Source: JALZAA01 sp035938395 (lineage in GTDB: Bacteria; Actinomycetota; Acidimicrobiia; IMCC26256; JACDBD01). Taken from it: a stretch of 45,943 bases of DNA. The position numbers and the translations under genes were made by a program. The DNA is taken from assembly GCA_035938395.1 (NCBI GenBank), contig DASZGY010000072.1, positions 1 through 45,943 of the forward strand, in the 5' to 3' direction. Under the pieces are notes generated by a model. The model was not told the origin of the DNA, made no database searches, and saw only the letters and a list, made by a program, of their open reading frames with translations. Positions 9,056 through 17,131 of the stretch are shown piece by piece (within the stretch, counting starts at the first letter, position 1; each line of letters starts with the position of its first letter).

Positions 9056-10017
9056 CAGTGCTCCTCGGGGAGTGTCTCGGTGTCCAGGATCGCGCGTCCC
9101 ACGCGGCCACCGTGCCACGCGGCGTCGCCCCACGACGCCGCGAGGGCCCACGCCCGCTTCATCCAGAGGTGCAGGTCGTATTCGGTCGTGTACCCGATCG
9201 CCCCGTGGACCTGGAGCGCGACCCGCCCGGCGCGGAGCGCGGCCTCGGACGCGCGGGCCTTGGCCATGGCGACGTGCACCGACCGCTCTTCGTCGCGGTG
9301 CGCGATCGACCACGCGGCCCGGTACACGAGCGGCCGCGAGAACTCGAGCGAGAGCGCGACGTCGGCCAAGTGGTGCTTCACGGCCTGGAACGAACCGATC
9401 GGGACGCCGAACTGACGACGTTCCTTGGCGTACTCGACCGTCATCGTCAGCATGCGGTCGGCGACGCCGACGAGCTGCGCAGCAACACCGAGCGCGGCGC
9501 GATCCAAGCTCGCGAGGTTGATCGAGCTGGGTGGAGAGGCCAGAGCGAACAGCCGTCGCGAGCGGTCTACCGACTCGCGCCGCCGCAACTCGAGCGCTCC
9601 CGGGTCGACCAACTGATCGCCGACCACCACGAGATCCGAGCTGTCGGCGTAGGGCACGAGCCCGGACGGGGGCGCGACCGTGACCGTGAGGTCGCCGGCG
9701 GCGGCCGCCTCCGTGCGCGCGTCATCGAGCAGCGGCACGGCGACCGCGGCGTGCTCGACGACGGGATCGGGGAGTGCGGCCCGGCCTGTCTCCTCGAGGA
9801 GGAGGACGAGGTCGAGCTCATCGCCGCCGAAGCCGCCTAGCTCTTCTGGGGCGAGGACGCCGAGCACGCCCAGCTCCCCGAGTCGCGGCCACAGGCCGGA
9901 CCGCCCCGTGTCGTTGGTCCACGCGTCGCGCACGACCTTGGGTGGGCACTCCTTCTCGAGGAAGGCGCGCACGGCGTCACGCATCGCGAGCTGCTCGTCC
10001 GAGAAAGCGAACCTCAC
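9055..10017 (-). CDS. fadE32: FadE32-like acyl-CoA dehydrogenase subunit
   Basis: The 320-residue product is a short acyl-CoA dehydrogenase-fold protein, the size of mycobacterial FadE32/FadE33 (about 320) rather than a full 380-400. It has the N-terminal helical domain (FSDEQLAMRDAVRAFLE), a shortened middle domain and the C-terminal RRQFGVPIGSFQAVKH and HGAIGYTTEYDLHLW segments. In mycobacteria FadE32 pairs with FadE31 as a heteromer acting late in steroid ring degradation. Here it directly follows the fadE31-like gene with four bases between, as expected for obligate partners. It starts with GTG at 10017. FadE33 is the alternative name; a choice needs a tree. Confidence 0.88.
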
Positions 10018-10021
10018 GCGC

Positions 10022-11185
10022 TCACCGCCGGGGGAGCCCGAGCACGCGCTCGGCCACCACGTTGCGCTGGATCTCGTTCGTGCCCGCGTAGATCGGGCCC
10101 GAGAGCGCGAACTGCCAGCCCTTCATCCACGCGGCGTCGTCGCCGTCGACGAGCTCAGCGCGTGAGCCCAGCAGCCGCAGCGCCGTCTCGTGCAACCGAA
10201 CGTCGAGCTCCGACCAGAAGATCTTCACCAGGCTCGACTCCGGTCCCGTGTGCCCGCCTTCCATCAAGCGGGTCACGGTCCAGAACGTCTGCCAGCGGTA
10301 CGCGTCGGCGTCGATCCATGCGCGTACGACGGCGTCGCGCACGGTCGGATCGGCGTCGAGTGCTCCATGGTCGGCATGGCGGCGGTAGAGCTCGGTCAGT
10401 CGCGCCGCCGCGGCCATGAACCGGCCCGGACTGCGCAGGGTCAGGCCTCGCTCCGACCCCGTCGTGGCCATCGCGACCCGCCAGCCTTCGTGCACGTCGC
10501 CGAGGACGTCGCGGTCGGGCACGAACACGTCCTCGAGGAACACCTCGGCGAACCCCTCGTCACCATCGAGGCGCTCGACCGGACGCACCGTGACCCCCTC
10601 GGCGCGCAAGTCGACGAGAAAATACGTCAGCCCGTGGTGGCGTTCGGCCTCCGGGTCGCTGCGGAACAGGCCGAACAAGCGGTCGCAGAACGCGCCCCTG
10701 GTCGTCCACGTCTTCTGCCCGGAGAGCCGCCAGCCGCCGTTCGCCTCGTCGCGCGCGGCACGCGACTTGATGCCGGCGAGGTCGCTGCCGGCATTCGGCT
10801 CGGACCAGCCCTGGCACCACGTCTCATCGGCCGAAGCCATCTTCGGCAGGATGCGATCCCGCTGCTCCTCGGTGCCGAGCTCGAACAAGGTCGGCGCGAG
10901 CAGGAAGATCCCGTTCTGCGTGACGCGCTGCGGCCCGCCGGCGCGGTAGTACTCCTCCTCGAAGATCAGCCATTCCATGAGGCTGGCGTCGCGTCCGCCG
11001 TACTCCTGCGGCCACGACACGACCGCCCACCGCGCATCGAACAGCGCCCGCTCCCATTCCTTGTGGAGCGCGAAGCCCTCGCGCGTGTCGCCCGACGGCA
11101 ACGGCGGGCGGGGCACCTTCGCCTCCAGCCACGCGCGGGCCTCGGCGCGGAACGCCTCCTCCTCTTCGGTGAAGGTCAGGTCCAC
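10022..11185 (-). CDS. fadE31: FadE31-like acyl-CoA dehydrogenase subunit
   Basis: A 387-residue acyl-CoA dehydrogenase with helical N-domain, the WCQGWSEPNAGSDLA FAD/substrate loop, the middle beta-domain (GQKTWTTRGAFCDR) and the C-terminal YAGTNEIQRNVVAERVLG signature. The segments WPQEYGGRDASL, SERGLTLRSPGRF and AESSLVKIFW-like region follow mycobacterial FadE31 (Rv3562). It would form a heterotetramer with the adjacent FadE32-like protein and dehydrogenate a branched ketoacyl-CoA after ring C opening. It starts with GTG at 11185, seven bases after the thiolase stop. Confidence 0.9.
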   Translation of the reverse strand: MDLTFTEEEEAFRAEARAWLEAKVPRPPLPSGDTREGFALHKEWERALFDARWAVVSWPQEYGGRDASLMEWLIFEEEYYRAGGPQRVTQNGIFLLAPTLFELGTEEQRDRILPKMASADETWCQGWSEPNAGSDLAGIKSRAARDEANGGWRLSGQKTWTTRGAFCDRLFGLFRSDPEAERHHGLTYFLVDLRAEGVTVRPVERLDGDEGFAEVFLEDVFVPDRDVLGDVHEGWRVAMATTGSERGLTLRSPGRFMAAAARLTELYRRHADHGALDADPTVRDAVVRAWIDADAYRWQTFWTVTRLMEGGHTGPESSLVKIFWSELDVRLHETALRLLGSRAELVDGDDAAWMKGWQFALSGPIYAGTNEIQRNVVAERVLGLPRR

Positions 11186-11192
11186 GGGCGCC

Positions 11193-12386
11193 TCAGCGGG
11201 CGAGGATCACCGACGAGCCGTGCCCGAACAGTCCTTGGTTCACGGTGAGCCCGACGCGGGCGCCTTCGACCTGCCGCTCGCCCGCCTCGCCCCGCAGTTG
11301 CCAGGCGACTTCGCACACCTGCGCGAGCGCCTGGGCCGGAACCGCCTCGCCGAAGCACGCCAGCCCGCCGCTCGGGTTCACGGGGATGCGGCCGCCGACG
11401 GTGGTGGCGCCGTCGTGGACGAGCTTCTCGGCCTCGCCCGGGCCGCACAGCCCGATGTTCTCGTACCAGTCGAGCTCGAGGGCGGTCGACAGGTCGTACA
11501 CCTCGGCGAGGTCGAGGTCGTCCGGCCCGAGGCCCGCCTCGGCGTACGCACCCTGCGCGATCGCGTCGCGGAACGTCACCGGCCCGGCCGGCACTGCGGC
11601 CGCGGAGTCGGTGGCGAAGTCCGGCATCTCGATCACCGCGTTCGGGTACGACGGCGTCACCGTCGAGATGGCCGCCACGCGCACTGCACCGCCGGCGCCC
11701 CGACGCCGGGCGTACTCGAGGCTCGAGACGACGACCGCGGCCGCGCCGTCGCTCGTCGCGCAGATGTCCAGCAGACGCAATGGCTCGGCGACGACCGGCG
11801 ACGACATCACCTCGTCCTCGGTGACGGTCTTGCGGTAGCGGGCGTTCGCGTTCGCGAGCCCGTGGGCGGCGTTCTTCACCTTCACCTTGGCGAAGTCGGC
11901 CGGCGTCGCGCCGAACAGCTCCATGCGGCGGCGGGCGTACAACGCGAAGTACGTGGGGTTCGTCGCGCCCAGCAGCCGGAACCGGAGCCAGTCGGGATCG
12001 TCGCCGCGCTCACCCGCGGTCGGAGCGAGGAATCCCTTGGGCGTCGTGTCGGCACCGACGACGAGCGCCACGTCGCACAGGCCGCCGAGGATCTGGGCCC
12101 GCGCCGCGTTCAACGCCGTCGCGCCGGACGCACACGCGGCGTAGCTGCTCGCGACGGGCGCGCCCTGCCAACCGAGCGCCTGCGCGAACGTCGCGCCCGA
12201 GACGAACCCGGGGTACCCGTTGCGGATGGTGTCGGCGCCGGACACGAACTGGATGTCGCGCCACTCGAGCCCGGCATCCGCGAGCGCCGCGCGCGCCGCG
12301 ACCAATCCGTACTCGACGAAGTTCCGACCCCACTTCCCCCACGGGTGCATGCCCACCCCGAGGACGGCGACGTCGTGATCACCCAT
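11193..12386 (-). CDS. thiolase-like protein with nucleophilic Cys, DUF35 partner
   Basis: The 397-residue product belongs to the SCP2-thiolase/lipid-transfer group. It keeps the acyl-accepting Cys (Cys85 in SYAACASGAT). The usual GHPxG histidine loop is changed to GGLACFGEAVPAQ, with Glu where the His is expected. The gene overlaps the upstream DUF35 gene by eight bases, and such pairs commonly form one complex in which DUF35 holds the CoA substrate. It sits inside the HIP block between ipdC and fadE31, a place where no thiolase pair is found in the M. tuberculosis order as I remember it. A role in cleaving a late beta-ketoacyl-CoA (alongside FadA6) is plausible but inferred. Confidence 0.88.
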   Translation of the reverse strand: MGDHDVAVLGVGMHPWGKWGRNFVEYGLVAARAALADAGLEWRDIQFVSGADTIRNGYPGFVSGATFAQALGWQGAPVASSYAACASGATALNAARAQILGGLCDVALVVGADTTPKGFLAPTAGERGDDPDWLRFRLLGATNPTYFALYARRRMELFGATPADFAKVKVKNAAHGLANANARYRKTVTEDEVMSSPVVAEPLRLLDICATSDGAAAVVVSSLEYARRRGAGGAVRVAAISTVTPSYPNAVIEMPDFATDSAAAVPAGPVTFRDAIAQGAYAEAGLGPDDLDLAEVYDLSTALELDWYENIGLCGPGEAEKLVHDGATTVGGRIPVNPSGGLACFGEAVPAQALAQVCEVAWQLRGEAGERQVEGARVGLTVNQGLFGHGSSVILAR

Positions 12387-12831
12387 CGGACCGCGCTCCC
12401 TCGATCGGCTTCCACTTCCAGACGACGTACTCCCGGTCGTCGTCCTCGAACAGCGTGCCCAGCACCAGCTCGACCTCGTCGCCGATTCGTATCGTCGCCG
12501 GGTCGACGTCGTCGGCCAGCTGACCCAGGACGACCATCTTCTCGTCGGGCAGCTGGACGGCGGCGACCGAGAACGGCTGGAACGGATCCGCGGCCACGTA
12601 CGGCGTCGGCGGCGCGTAGTGGTTCGTCGTGAACGACCACACCGTGCCCCGGTTCGACAGCGGCACCTCCTCGAACTCCGTGCCGTCGCAGCCGGGGTTG
12701 CGGCAGAAGGCCGACGCCTTCGGGAAGAAGTAGCTGCCGCAGCGCGTGCACCGGTTGCCGAGCAGTCGGGGGTCGGCGTCGTCGAGCGTGAACCAGCCGT
12801 CGACCGCGGCGACGCGTTCCTTCGTGGTCAT
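12379..12831 (-). CDS. DUF35 OB-fold protein with rubredoxin-like zinc ribbon
   Basis: A 150-residue acyl-CoA-associated OB-fold protein. The N-terminal zinc ribbon shows CTRCG and CRNPGC (four Cys), followed by the OB domain with GTVWSFTTNHYAPP and FSVAAVQLPD. This layout is standard for DUF35 partners of thiolases and of Ltp2-type aldolases. The ATG at 12831 overlaps the ipdC stop (ATGA), and its own end overlaps the thiolase start, so it is translationally coupled to both. It most likely forms a complex with the downstream thiolase. Confidence 0.92.
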   Translation of the reverse strand: MTTKERVAAVDGWFTLDDADPRLLGNRCTRCGSYFFPKASAFCRNPGCDGTEFEEVPLSNRGTVWSFTTNHYAPPTPYVAADPFQPFSVAAVQLPDEKMVVLGQLADDVDPATIRIGDEVELVLGTLFEDDDREYVVWKWKPIEGARSDG

Positions 12832-13895
12832 GCCCCTCCCTTTTCGAGTCGGGTCAGCGCCTGCTCCGCCTCGTCGACGATCCTGGTGACGAGATCCGCG
12901 ACGGACGGGAGCTCGTCGATTGCACCGACGCCCTGGCCCGTCGGCAGGATGCCGGTCTCGAGCCGTCCGTCGACCATCGTGGCCTTGGTCAGCATGGGCG
13001 CGTTGGCGCCCATGGCCACCTGCGACCACGTCAGTCCTTCCTTGCGCTTCATCGCCAACCCCTCGCGCACGAGGGCGCGCAACGACGTGCCGGTGAGCTT
13101 CCGGAAGGCGAGCGCGTTCCGGAGCGCGCGGGGGAGCGCGGTGAGGCGTCCCGAGTGCTCGAGGTGGTCGACCACGTCGGTCCGGATGACGCGCTGCGGG
13201 TAGCCGTCGATCCGTTTGGTGACGACCGTGCCGGTGACCGCAGTCCCGACGTACACGTCCTTGACCGTCTCGGGCACCGTGCTCTCCTTCGTGAGGAGGA
13301 ACCTCGTGCCCATCGCCACGCCCGCCGCACCCCACGCCAATGCGGCGACGAGGCCGCGGCCGTCGGTGAATCCTCCGGCGGCGAGGACGGGGATATCGAC
13401 CGCGTCGACCACCGCCGGCAGCAGCAGCGAGGTCGGGATCGTTCCGGTGTGGCCGCCGCCTTCGGCGCCCTGGGCGATGAGCGCATCGACACCCCAACCA
13501 GCGACCTTCTCTGCGTGACGAGGCGCGCCCACGGTCGGCATCGTGACGACGCCGGCGTCGCGCAGCTGCTTCACCTGCCGTTCGCCCGGCGCCTGGGCGA
13601 AGCTCGCGACGCGGACACGTTCGCGGATCAGCAGCTCGATGCGCTCCTCGATGTCGTCCTGGTCGGCGCGCAGGTTCACGCCGAACGGTCGGTCCGTCCG
13701 GCCGCGCACCTCGTGGACGGCGTCCGTCAGCTGCTCGAAGGTCATCGTCGCCGACGCGAGGATGCCGAGCCCGCCCGCCGCGCTCGTGGCGGACGTGAGG
13801 CGGGCCCCGGCCACCCAACCCATACCGGTCTGCACGATCGGGTACTGCACGCCGAAGAGGTCGCACGCCACGGTGTGCAGCGCCGGGTGCGTCAT
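12828..13895 (-). CDS. ipdC: IpdC-like flavin-dependent (nitronate monooxygenase family) enzyme
   Basis: The 355-residue product is an FMN TIM-barrel protein of the nitronate monooxygenase/enoyl reductase family: YPIVQTGMGWVAG at the N-terminus, the GAEGGGHTG glycine-rich FMN loop, LAAGGFTDGRG, and GVAMGTRFLLTKES for phosphate binding. Length and position (directly after ipdB, with ATGA overlap) match mycobacterial IpdC (Rv3553), a flavin-dependent enzyme needed in steroid C/D-ring degradation. The order ipdA-ipdB-ipdC is the same as in mycobacteria, which makes the assignment secure despite the broad family. Confidence 0.92.
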   Translation of the reverse strand: MTHPALHTVACDLFGVQYPIVQTGMGWVAGARLTSATSAAGGLGILASATMTFEQLTDAVHEVRGRTDRPFGVNLRADQDDIEERIELLIRERVRVASFAQAPGERQVKQLRDAGVVTMPTVGAPRHAEKVAGWGVDALIAQGAEGGGHTGTIPTSLLLPAVVDAVDIPVLAAGGFTDGRGLVAALAWGAAGVAMGTRFLLTKESTVPETVKDVYVGTAVTGTVVTKRIDGYPQRVIRTDVVDHLEHSGRLTALPRALRNALAFRKLTGTSLRALVREGLAMKRKEGLTWSQVAMGANAPMLTKATMVDGRLETGILPTGQGVGAIDELPSVADLVTRIVDEAEQALTRLEKGGA

Positions 13896-14653
13896 CCCGG
13901 TACTTCCTTGCTGCGCAGATCATTCGGGTCGATCACGTCGCGGAGGAGCCGCAGCTCGTCGTCGGTGGGCAACCGCGACTCGGGCACGTCGTCGGGGATC
14001 ACGAGCTCGAAGCCGGTGGCGGCGATGACTTCGTCGACGCTGACTCCGGGATGGAGCGAGCGCAGCCGCATGCGGTGATCGGGGCTCTCGAAGTCGAGCA
14101 CGGCGAGGTTCGTGACCACGCGTTCGAGGTGGTGGAACCGGCGCTCGGCGGGATGGAGCTTGCCGGCCCGGTCGTACCCGACGCCGCACACGACGTCGAC
14201 CTGCTCGACGAACACCTTGGGCGAGTGGTTCGGGATCCAGTAGCTGGTCGTGTCGTTGATCGTGTTGCCGGGCGCGCCCCGCAGGCCGAGCAGCTGCGCC
14301 TTGGGCTTGGCCGGATCACCGATCAGCGCGAAGTTCTGGTTGCCGTAGGCGTCGATCTGGCTCGCGCCCATCATCACGTGGCGCCGGCCCGACCAGACGA
14401 CGTCGAACATCGCCCGGTAGGGGTTCCACGACTCGACCACCTTGGGCGCGCCGTCGTCGCCGACGGGGAGCGTGTTTCCCACGAGCAACGCCTCGCCGTC
14501 GGTCATGACGAGATCCGGCTCGAAGGCGGCCCGTGCCAGCCGTCCACCGACCATGGGGACGTTGCCGATCGGGTTGGCGAGGATCTCACCGTCGCCACGG
14601 AACGCCTCGGCGATCGCGACGACACAGATCTCGGCGCGCGTGGCGTCGGTCAT
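13892..14653 (-). CDS. ipdB: IpdB, beta subunit of the COCHEA-CoA ring-opening hydrolase
   Basis: A 253-residue class I CoA-transferase-fold subunit. Recognisable parts are NPIGNVPMVGGRLAR, the TDGEALLVGNTLP strand, GASQIDAYGNQNF and the LLGLRGAPGNTIND loop. In M. tuberculosis IpdAB (Rv3551/Rv3552) opens the last steroid ring (ring C) by hydrolysing COCHEA-CoA rather than transferring CoA. The ATG at 14653 is eight bases after the ipdA stop; the end overlaps ipdC by four bases. The classical SENG motif of true CoA-transferases is not visible, in line with a hydrolase function. Confidence 0.93.
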   Translation of the reverse strand: MTDATRAEICVVAIAEAFRGDGEILANPIGNVPMVGGRLARAAFEPDLVMTDGEALLVGNTLPVGDDGAPKVVESWNPYRAMFDVVWSGRRHVMMGASQIDAYGNQNFALIGDPAKPKAQLLGLRGAPGNTINDTTSYWIPNHSPKVFVEQVDVVCGVGYDRAGKLHPAERRFHHLERVVTNLAVLDFESPDHRMRLRSLHPGVSVDEVIAATGFELVIPDDVPESRLPTDDELRLLRDVIDPNDLRSKEVPG

Positions 14654-14660
14654 CGTCGGA

Positions 14661-15521
14661 TCACAGCCCGACCGCCTTGCGGTATTCGTCGTGGCCGCCG
14701 ACATCGAGGTAGCGGGCGCGGAACGTGTCCCACGCGTCGTCATCGCGCGCGGTCGCGGCGTACTCGCGCTGGAAGGTCTCATCGCGCTCGTAGTCAGGAG
14801 CGCAAGACGTGAAGTGCGCGCCGAACGGCGCCTCGACCACGCCGTCGACCATGAGGCGGTTGATGCGGAGGGTCTGCACGGGGCCCTGGGCGGCGAGCTC
14901 ATCGGTCGGAAGCACCTGCTCGACGGACATGAACCGCCGCGTGGCCGCCATGCAGAACAGATCGTCGAAGTACGGGTCGACGCCGAGGTACTGGCCGTTT
15001 CCGCCGGCGTCGCCCCGGTTCATGTGCACGAGCGCGACGTCGAGGTCGAGCGCGGGGACGGCGACCAGCTCTTCGCCCTCACCGCCGGGGCTTCGGTACG
15101 GCGACTGCACCGTGCGCAGCTCGGGATAGAGCCGGAACACGTCCGACCCGAGACCCGCCCGGGTCGGCAGGAACGGGACGCGCCACGCCGCCGCCTGGAG
15201 CCCGAGCAGGAACATTCCCTCGTCGAGCTCGCGCGTCTCGACCGCGCCGGCCTGTCGAGCGGCGCGGAAGTGGGGCTCCAACGGGATGGAGTCGAGCGAC
15301 ACGAAGGCGAACACAACCCGCTTGACCTTGCCCGCCCGGCAGAGGAGGCCGACGTCGGGCCCGCCGTAGCTCACCAGCGTGAGATCCGTGACGGCCGAGC
15401 GGGCGATGGCGCGGATCAGCGACATGGGTTTGCGCCGCGACCCCCACCCGCCGACGCCGATCGTCATGCCGTCGCGTAGCTCCGCCGCGACCTCGTCCTC
15501 GGACATCCGCTTGTCCGGCAC
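14661..15521 (-). CDS. ipdA: IpdA, alpha subunit of the COCHEA-CoA ring-opening hydrolase
   Basis: The 286-residue product matches mycobacterial IpdA: early GMTIGVGGWGSRRKPMSL, then YGGPDVGLL, and the ELDEGMFLLGLQAAAWR helix followed by FLPTRAGLGSD. Glu101 in that helix is probably equivalent to the Glu (105 in M. tuberculosis) reported as essential in IpdA; I infer this from local context. With IpdB it hydrolyses ring C of the steroid remnant. The start is GTG at 15521, with an alternative ATG at 15506 (MSEDEV). It is 12 bases after the echA20 stop. Confidence 0.93.
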   Translation of the reverse strand: MPDKRMSEDEVAAELRDGMTIGVGGWGSRRKPMSLIRAIARSAVTDLTLVSYGGPDVGLLCRAGKVKRVVFAFVSLDSIPLEPHFRAARQAGAVETRELDEGMFLLGLQAAAWRVPFLPTRAGLGSDVFRLYPELRTVQSPYRSPGGEGEELVAVPALDLDVALVHMNRGDAGGNGQYLGVDPYFDDLFCMAATRRFMSVEQVLPTDELAAQGPVQTLRINRLMVDGVVEAPFGAHFTSCAPDYERDETFQREYAATARDDDAWDTFRARYLDVGGHDEYRKAVGL

Positions 15522-15533
15522 GGATGCTCCCGG

Positions 15534-16295
15534 CTACTCGCCGAACCGTGGATCGCGCTTGCCGACGAACGCGTCTCGGGCTTCGTCGGCGACCCCGGAG
15601 AGGTTGAGCTCGAAGGTGAAGCCCTGTTCGAACCGGTACGACTTCTTCACGTCGACGGGGTCGATCCCGTTCAGCGACTCCTTGGCAGCGCGGATCACGA
15701 TGGGGCTCTTCTCGGCGATCTGGTGGGCGAGCGCGAAGGCGGCGTCCCGGAGCCGGTCCTGTTCGACGACTGCGAGCACGGACCCGTAGTGGTGCAGCTC
15801 CTGCGCGGTGACAGTGGTCGCCGTGTACACCATCTGGCGCATCTTGTGCTGCGGCACCAGGCGGGCGAGATGAGTGGCGGCGCCGAGCGCGCCCCGGTCG
15901 ACCTCGGGGAGCCCGAAGGTGGCGTCTGTCGTCGCGACGATGATGTCGGCGTTGCCGGCGAGGCCGATGCCGCCGCCGAGGCAGTACCCGTGCACGGCGG
16001 CGATGACCGGCACGGCGCACTCGTAGACGGCGGCGAAGGCCGCGTAGCAGCCGCGGTTGGCGCCTACGAGCGCGTGGAAGCCCTCGGTGCGCTGCATCTC
16101 CTTGATGTCGACGCCGGCGTTGAAGCCCTTGCCCTCGGCCCGCAGGATCACGACGCGCACGCGCGGGTCGTCGCCGAGGCCGCGCACGGTGTCGGCCAGC
16201 TCGAACCATCCTGCGACGGTGAGCGCGTTGACCGGCGGATTGTCCATCACGACCTCGGCGATGCCGTCGCCGTCGACCGCGTGCGAGATTCCCAT
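15534..16295 (-). CDS. echA20: EchA20, crotonase-fold ring D hydrolase
   Basis: The 253-residue crotonase matches EchA20 (Rv3550) over nearly its whole length, including GFNAGVDIKEMQRTEGF, YECAVPVIAAV, LPEVDRGALGAATHL and EQGFTFELNL near the end. Glu131 (LPE) is kept, while the other hydratase Glu position (GGGIG) is Gly, consistent with hydrolase rather than hydratase chemistry. In mycobacteria it opens ring D of HIEC-CoA to give COCHEA-CoA, the IpdAB substrate, and the adjacent genes encode exactly that next step. It is divergent from an SDR gene with an inverted repeat between them, as Rv3549c and echA20 are in M. tuberculosis. Confidence 0.95.
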   Translation of the reverse strand: MGISHAVDGDGIAEVVMDNPPVNALTVAGWFELADTVRGLGDDPRVRVVILRAEGKGFNAGVDIKEMQRTEGFHALVGANRGCYAAFAAVYECAVPVIAAVHGYCLGGGIGLAGNADIIVATTDATFGLPEVDRGALGAATHLARLVPQHKMRQMVYTATTVTAQELHHYGSVLAVVEQDRLRDAAFALAHQIAEKSPIVIRAAKESLNGIDPVDVKKSYRFEQGFTFELNLSGVADEARDAFVGKRDPRFGE

Positions 16296-16305
16296 CGCGT
16301 TCCTG

Positions 16306-16324
16306 ATCTGATGGCGCGTCAGAT
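16306..16324. promoter_or_regulatory. inverted repeat ATCTGA-N7-TCAGAT, putative operator
   Basis: Perfect 6-base arms flank TGGCGCG in the 49-base gap between echA20 (minus) and the SDR gene (plus). It lies just upstream of the TACCTT box at 16333-16338. In M. tuberculosis the corresponding gap holds a KstR2 site, but this sequence does not match the KstR2 consensus I know. It resembles the TGAC-N6-GTCA sites (TGAT-N5-GTCA) with one base less between halves. Confidence 0.55.
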
Positions 16325-16332
16325 GTGACGGC

Positions 16333-16338
16333 TACCTT
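16333..16338 (+). promoter_or_regulatory. -10 box (TACCTT) of a leaderless SDR transcript
   Basis: TACCTT is followed by six bases and the ATG at 16345. No ribosome site is present, so transcription probably starts at the ATG. Confidence 0.45.
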
Positions 16339-16344
16339 ATCCGC

Positions 16345-17127
16345 ATGGCCGATCCGCTCGACCTGTCAGGGAAAGCCGTGATCGTCACGGGCGGGTGCCG
16401 TGGTGTCGGACGCGGGATCGCGGAGCGGTTCCTCGCCGCCGGCGCCGGCGTCGTGATCTGTTGCCGGCATGAGCCCGAGACGATGCCGCGCTCCGGTGAC
16501 GCAGAGGCATTGTTCGTCGCGGCCGACGTGCGCGAGCCCGAAGAGATCGAGAAGGTGATCGGTTTCACCGAGAAGCGGTTCGGTCGGCTCGACGTGCTGG
16601 TGAACAACGCCGGGGGAGCGCCGCCGGCCGATTCGGCGACCGCGTCGCCGAAGTTCTCGAACGCGATCATCACGTTGAACCTGATCGCACCGCTCGTGTT
16701 CGCGCAGAAGGCGAACGCGGTGATGCAGCAGCAGGCCGAGGGCGGTGTCCAGATCAACATCGCCAGCGTGAGCGGAATTCGACCGTCGCCCGGGGCGGCC
16801 GCCTACGGTGCGGCGAAGGCCGGGCTCCTGAACCTCACGCAGACCCTGGCGGTCGACTACGCCCCGAAGGTGCGTGTGAACGCGGTGACGGCCGGCTTGG
16901 TGAAGACGGAGCAGTCGCACCTCTTCTACGGCGACGAGGAGGGGATCGCCGCCGTCGGCGCCACCGTCCCACTGGGTCGGATGGCCGAGCCGTCCGACGT
17001 CGCCGACGTCTGCCTGTTCCTCGCCTCACCGCTCGCCCGGTACGTCAGCGGCGAGAGCATCGTCGTGCACGGTGGCGGCGAACGCCCCGCCTACCTCGAC
17101 GCGGCGAAGAACACGAACGGGCCTTGA
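16345..17127 (+). CDS. SDR oxidoreductase, Rv3549c-like
   Basis: A 260-residue short-chain dehydrogenase with TGGCRGVGRG, NNAGG, catalytic Ser in IASVSG, YGAAK and the C-terminal GESIVVHGGGERP strand. It is divergent from echA20, the arrangement of Rv3549c and Rv3550 in M. tuberculosis, and sequence features agree with Rv3549c. Its exact step in C/D-ring degradation is not established to my knowledge. It probably oxidises or reduces a CoA-bound ring intermediate. It ends four bases from the convergent ipdF gene. Confidence 0.9.
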   Translation: MADPLDLSGKAVIVTGGCRGVGRGIAERFLAAGAGVVICCRHEPETMPRSGDAEALFVAADVREPEEIEKVIGFTEKRFGRLDVLVNNAGGAPPADSATASPKFSNAIITLNLIAPLVFAQKANAVMQQQAEGGVQINIASVSGIRPSPGAAAYGAAKAGLLNLTQTLAVDYAPKVRVNAVTAGLVKTEQSHLFYGDEEGIAAVGATVPLGRMAEPSDVADVCLFLASPLARYVSGESIVVHGGGERPAYLDAAKNTNGP

Positions 17128-17131
17128 TGCG

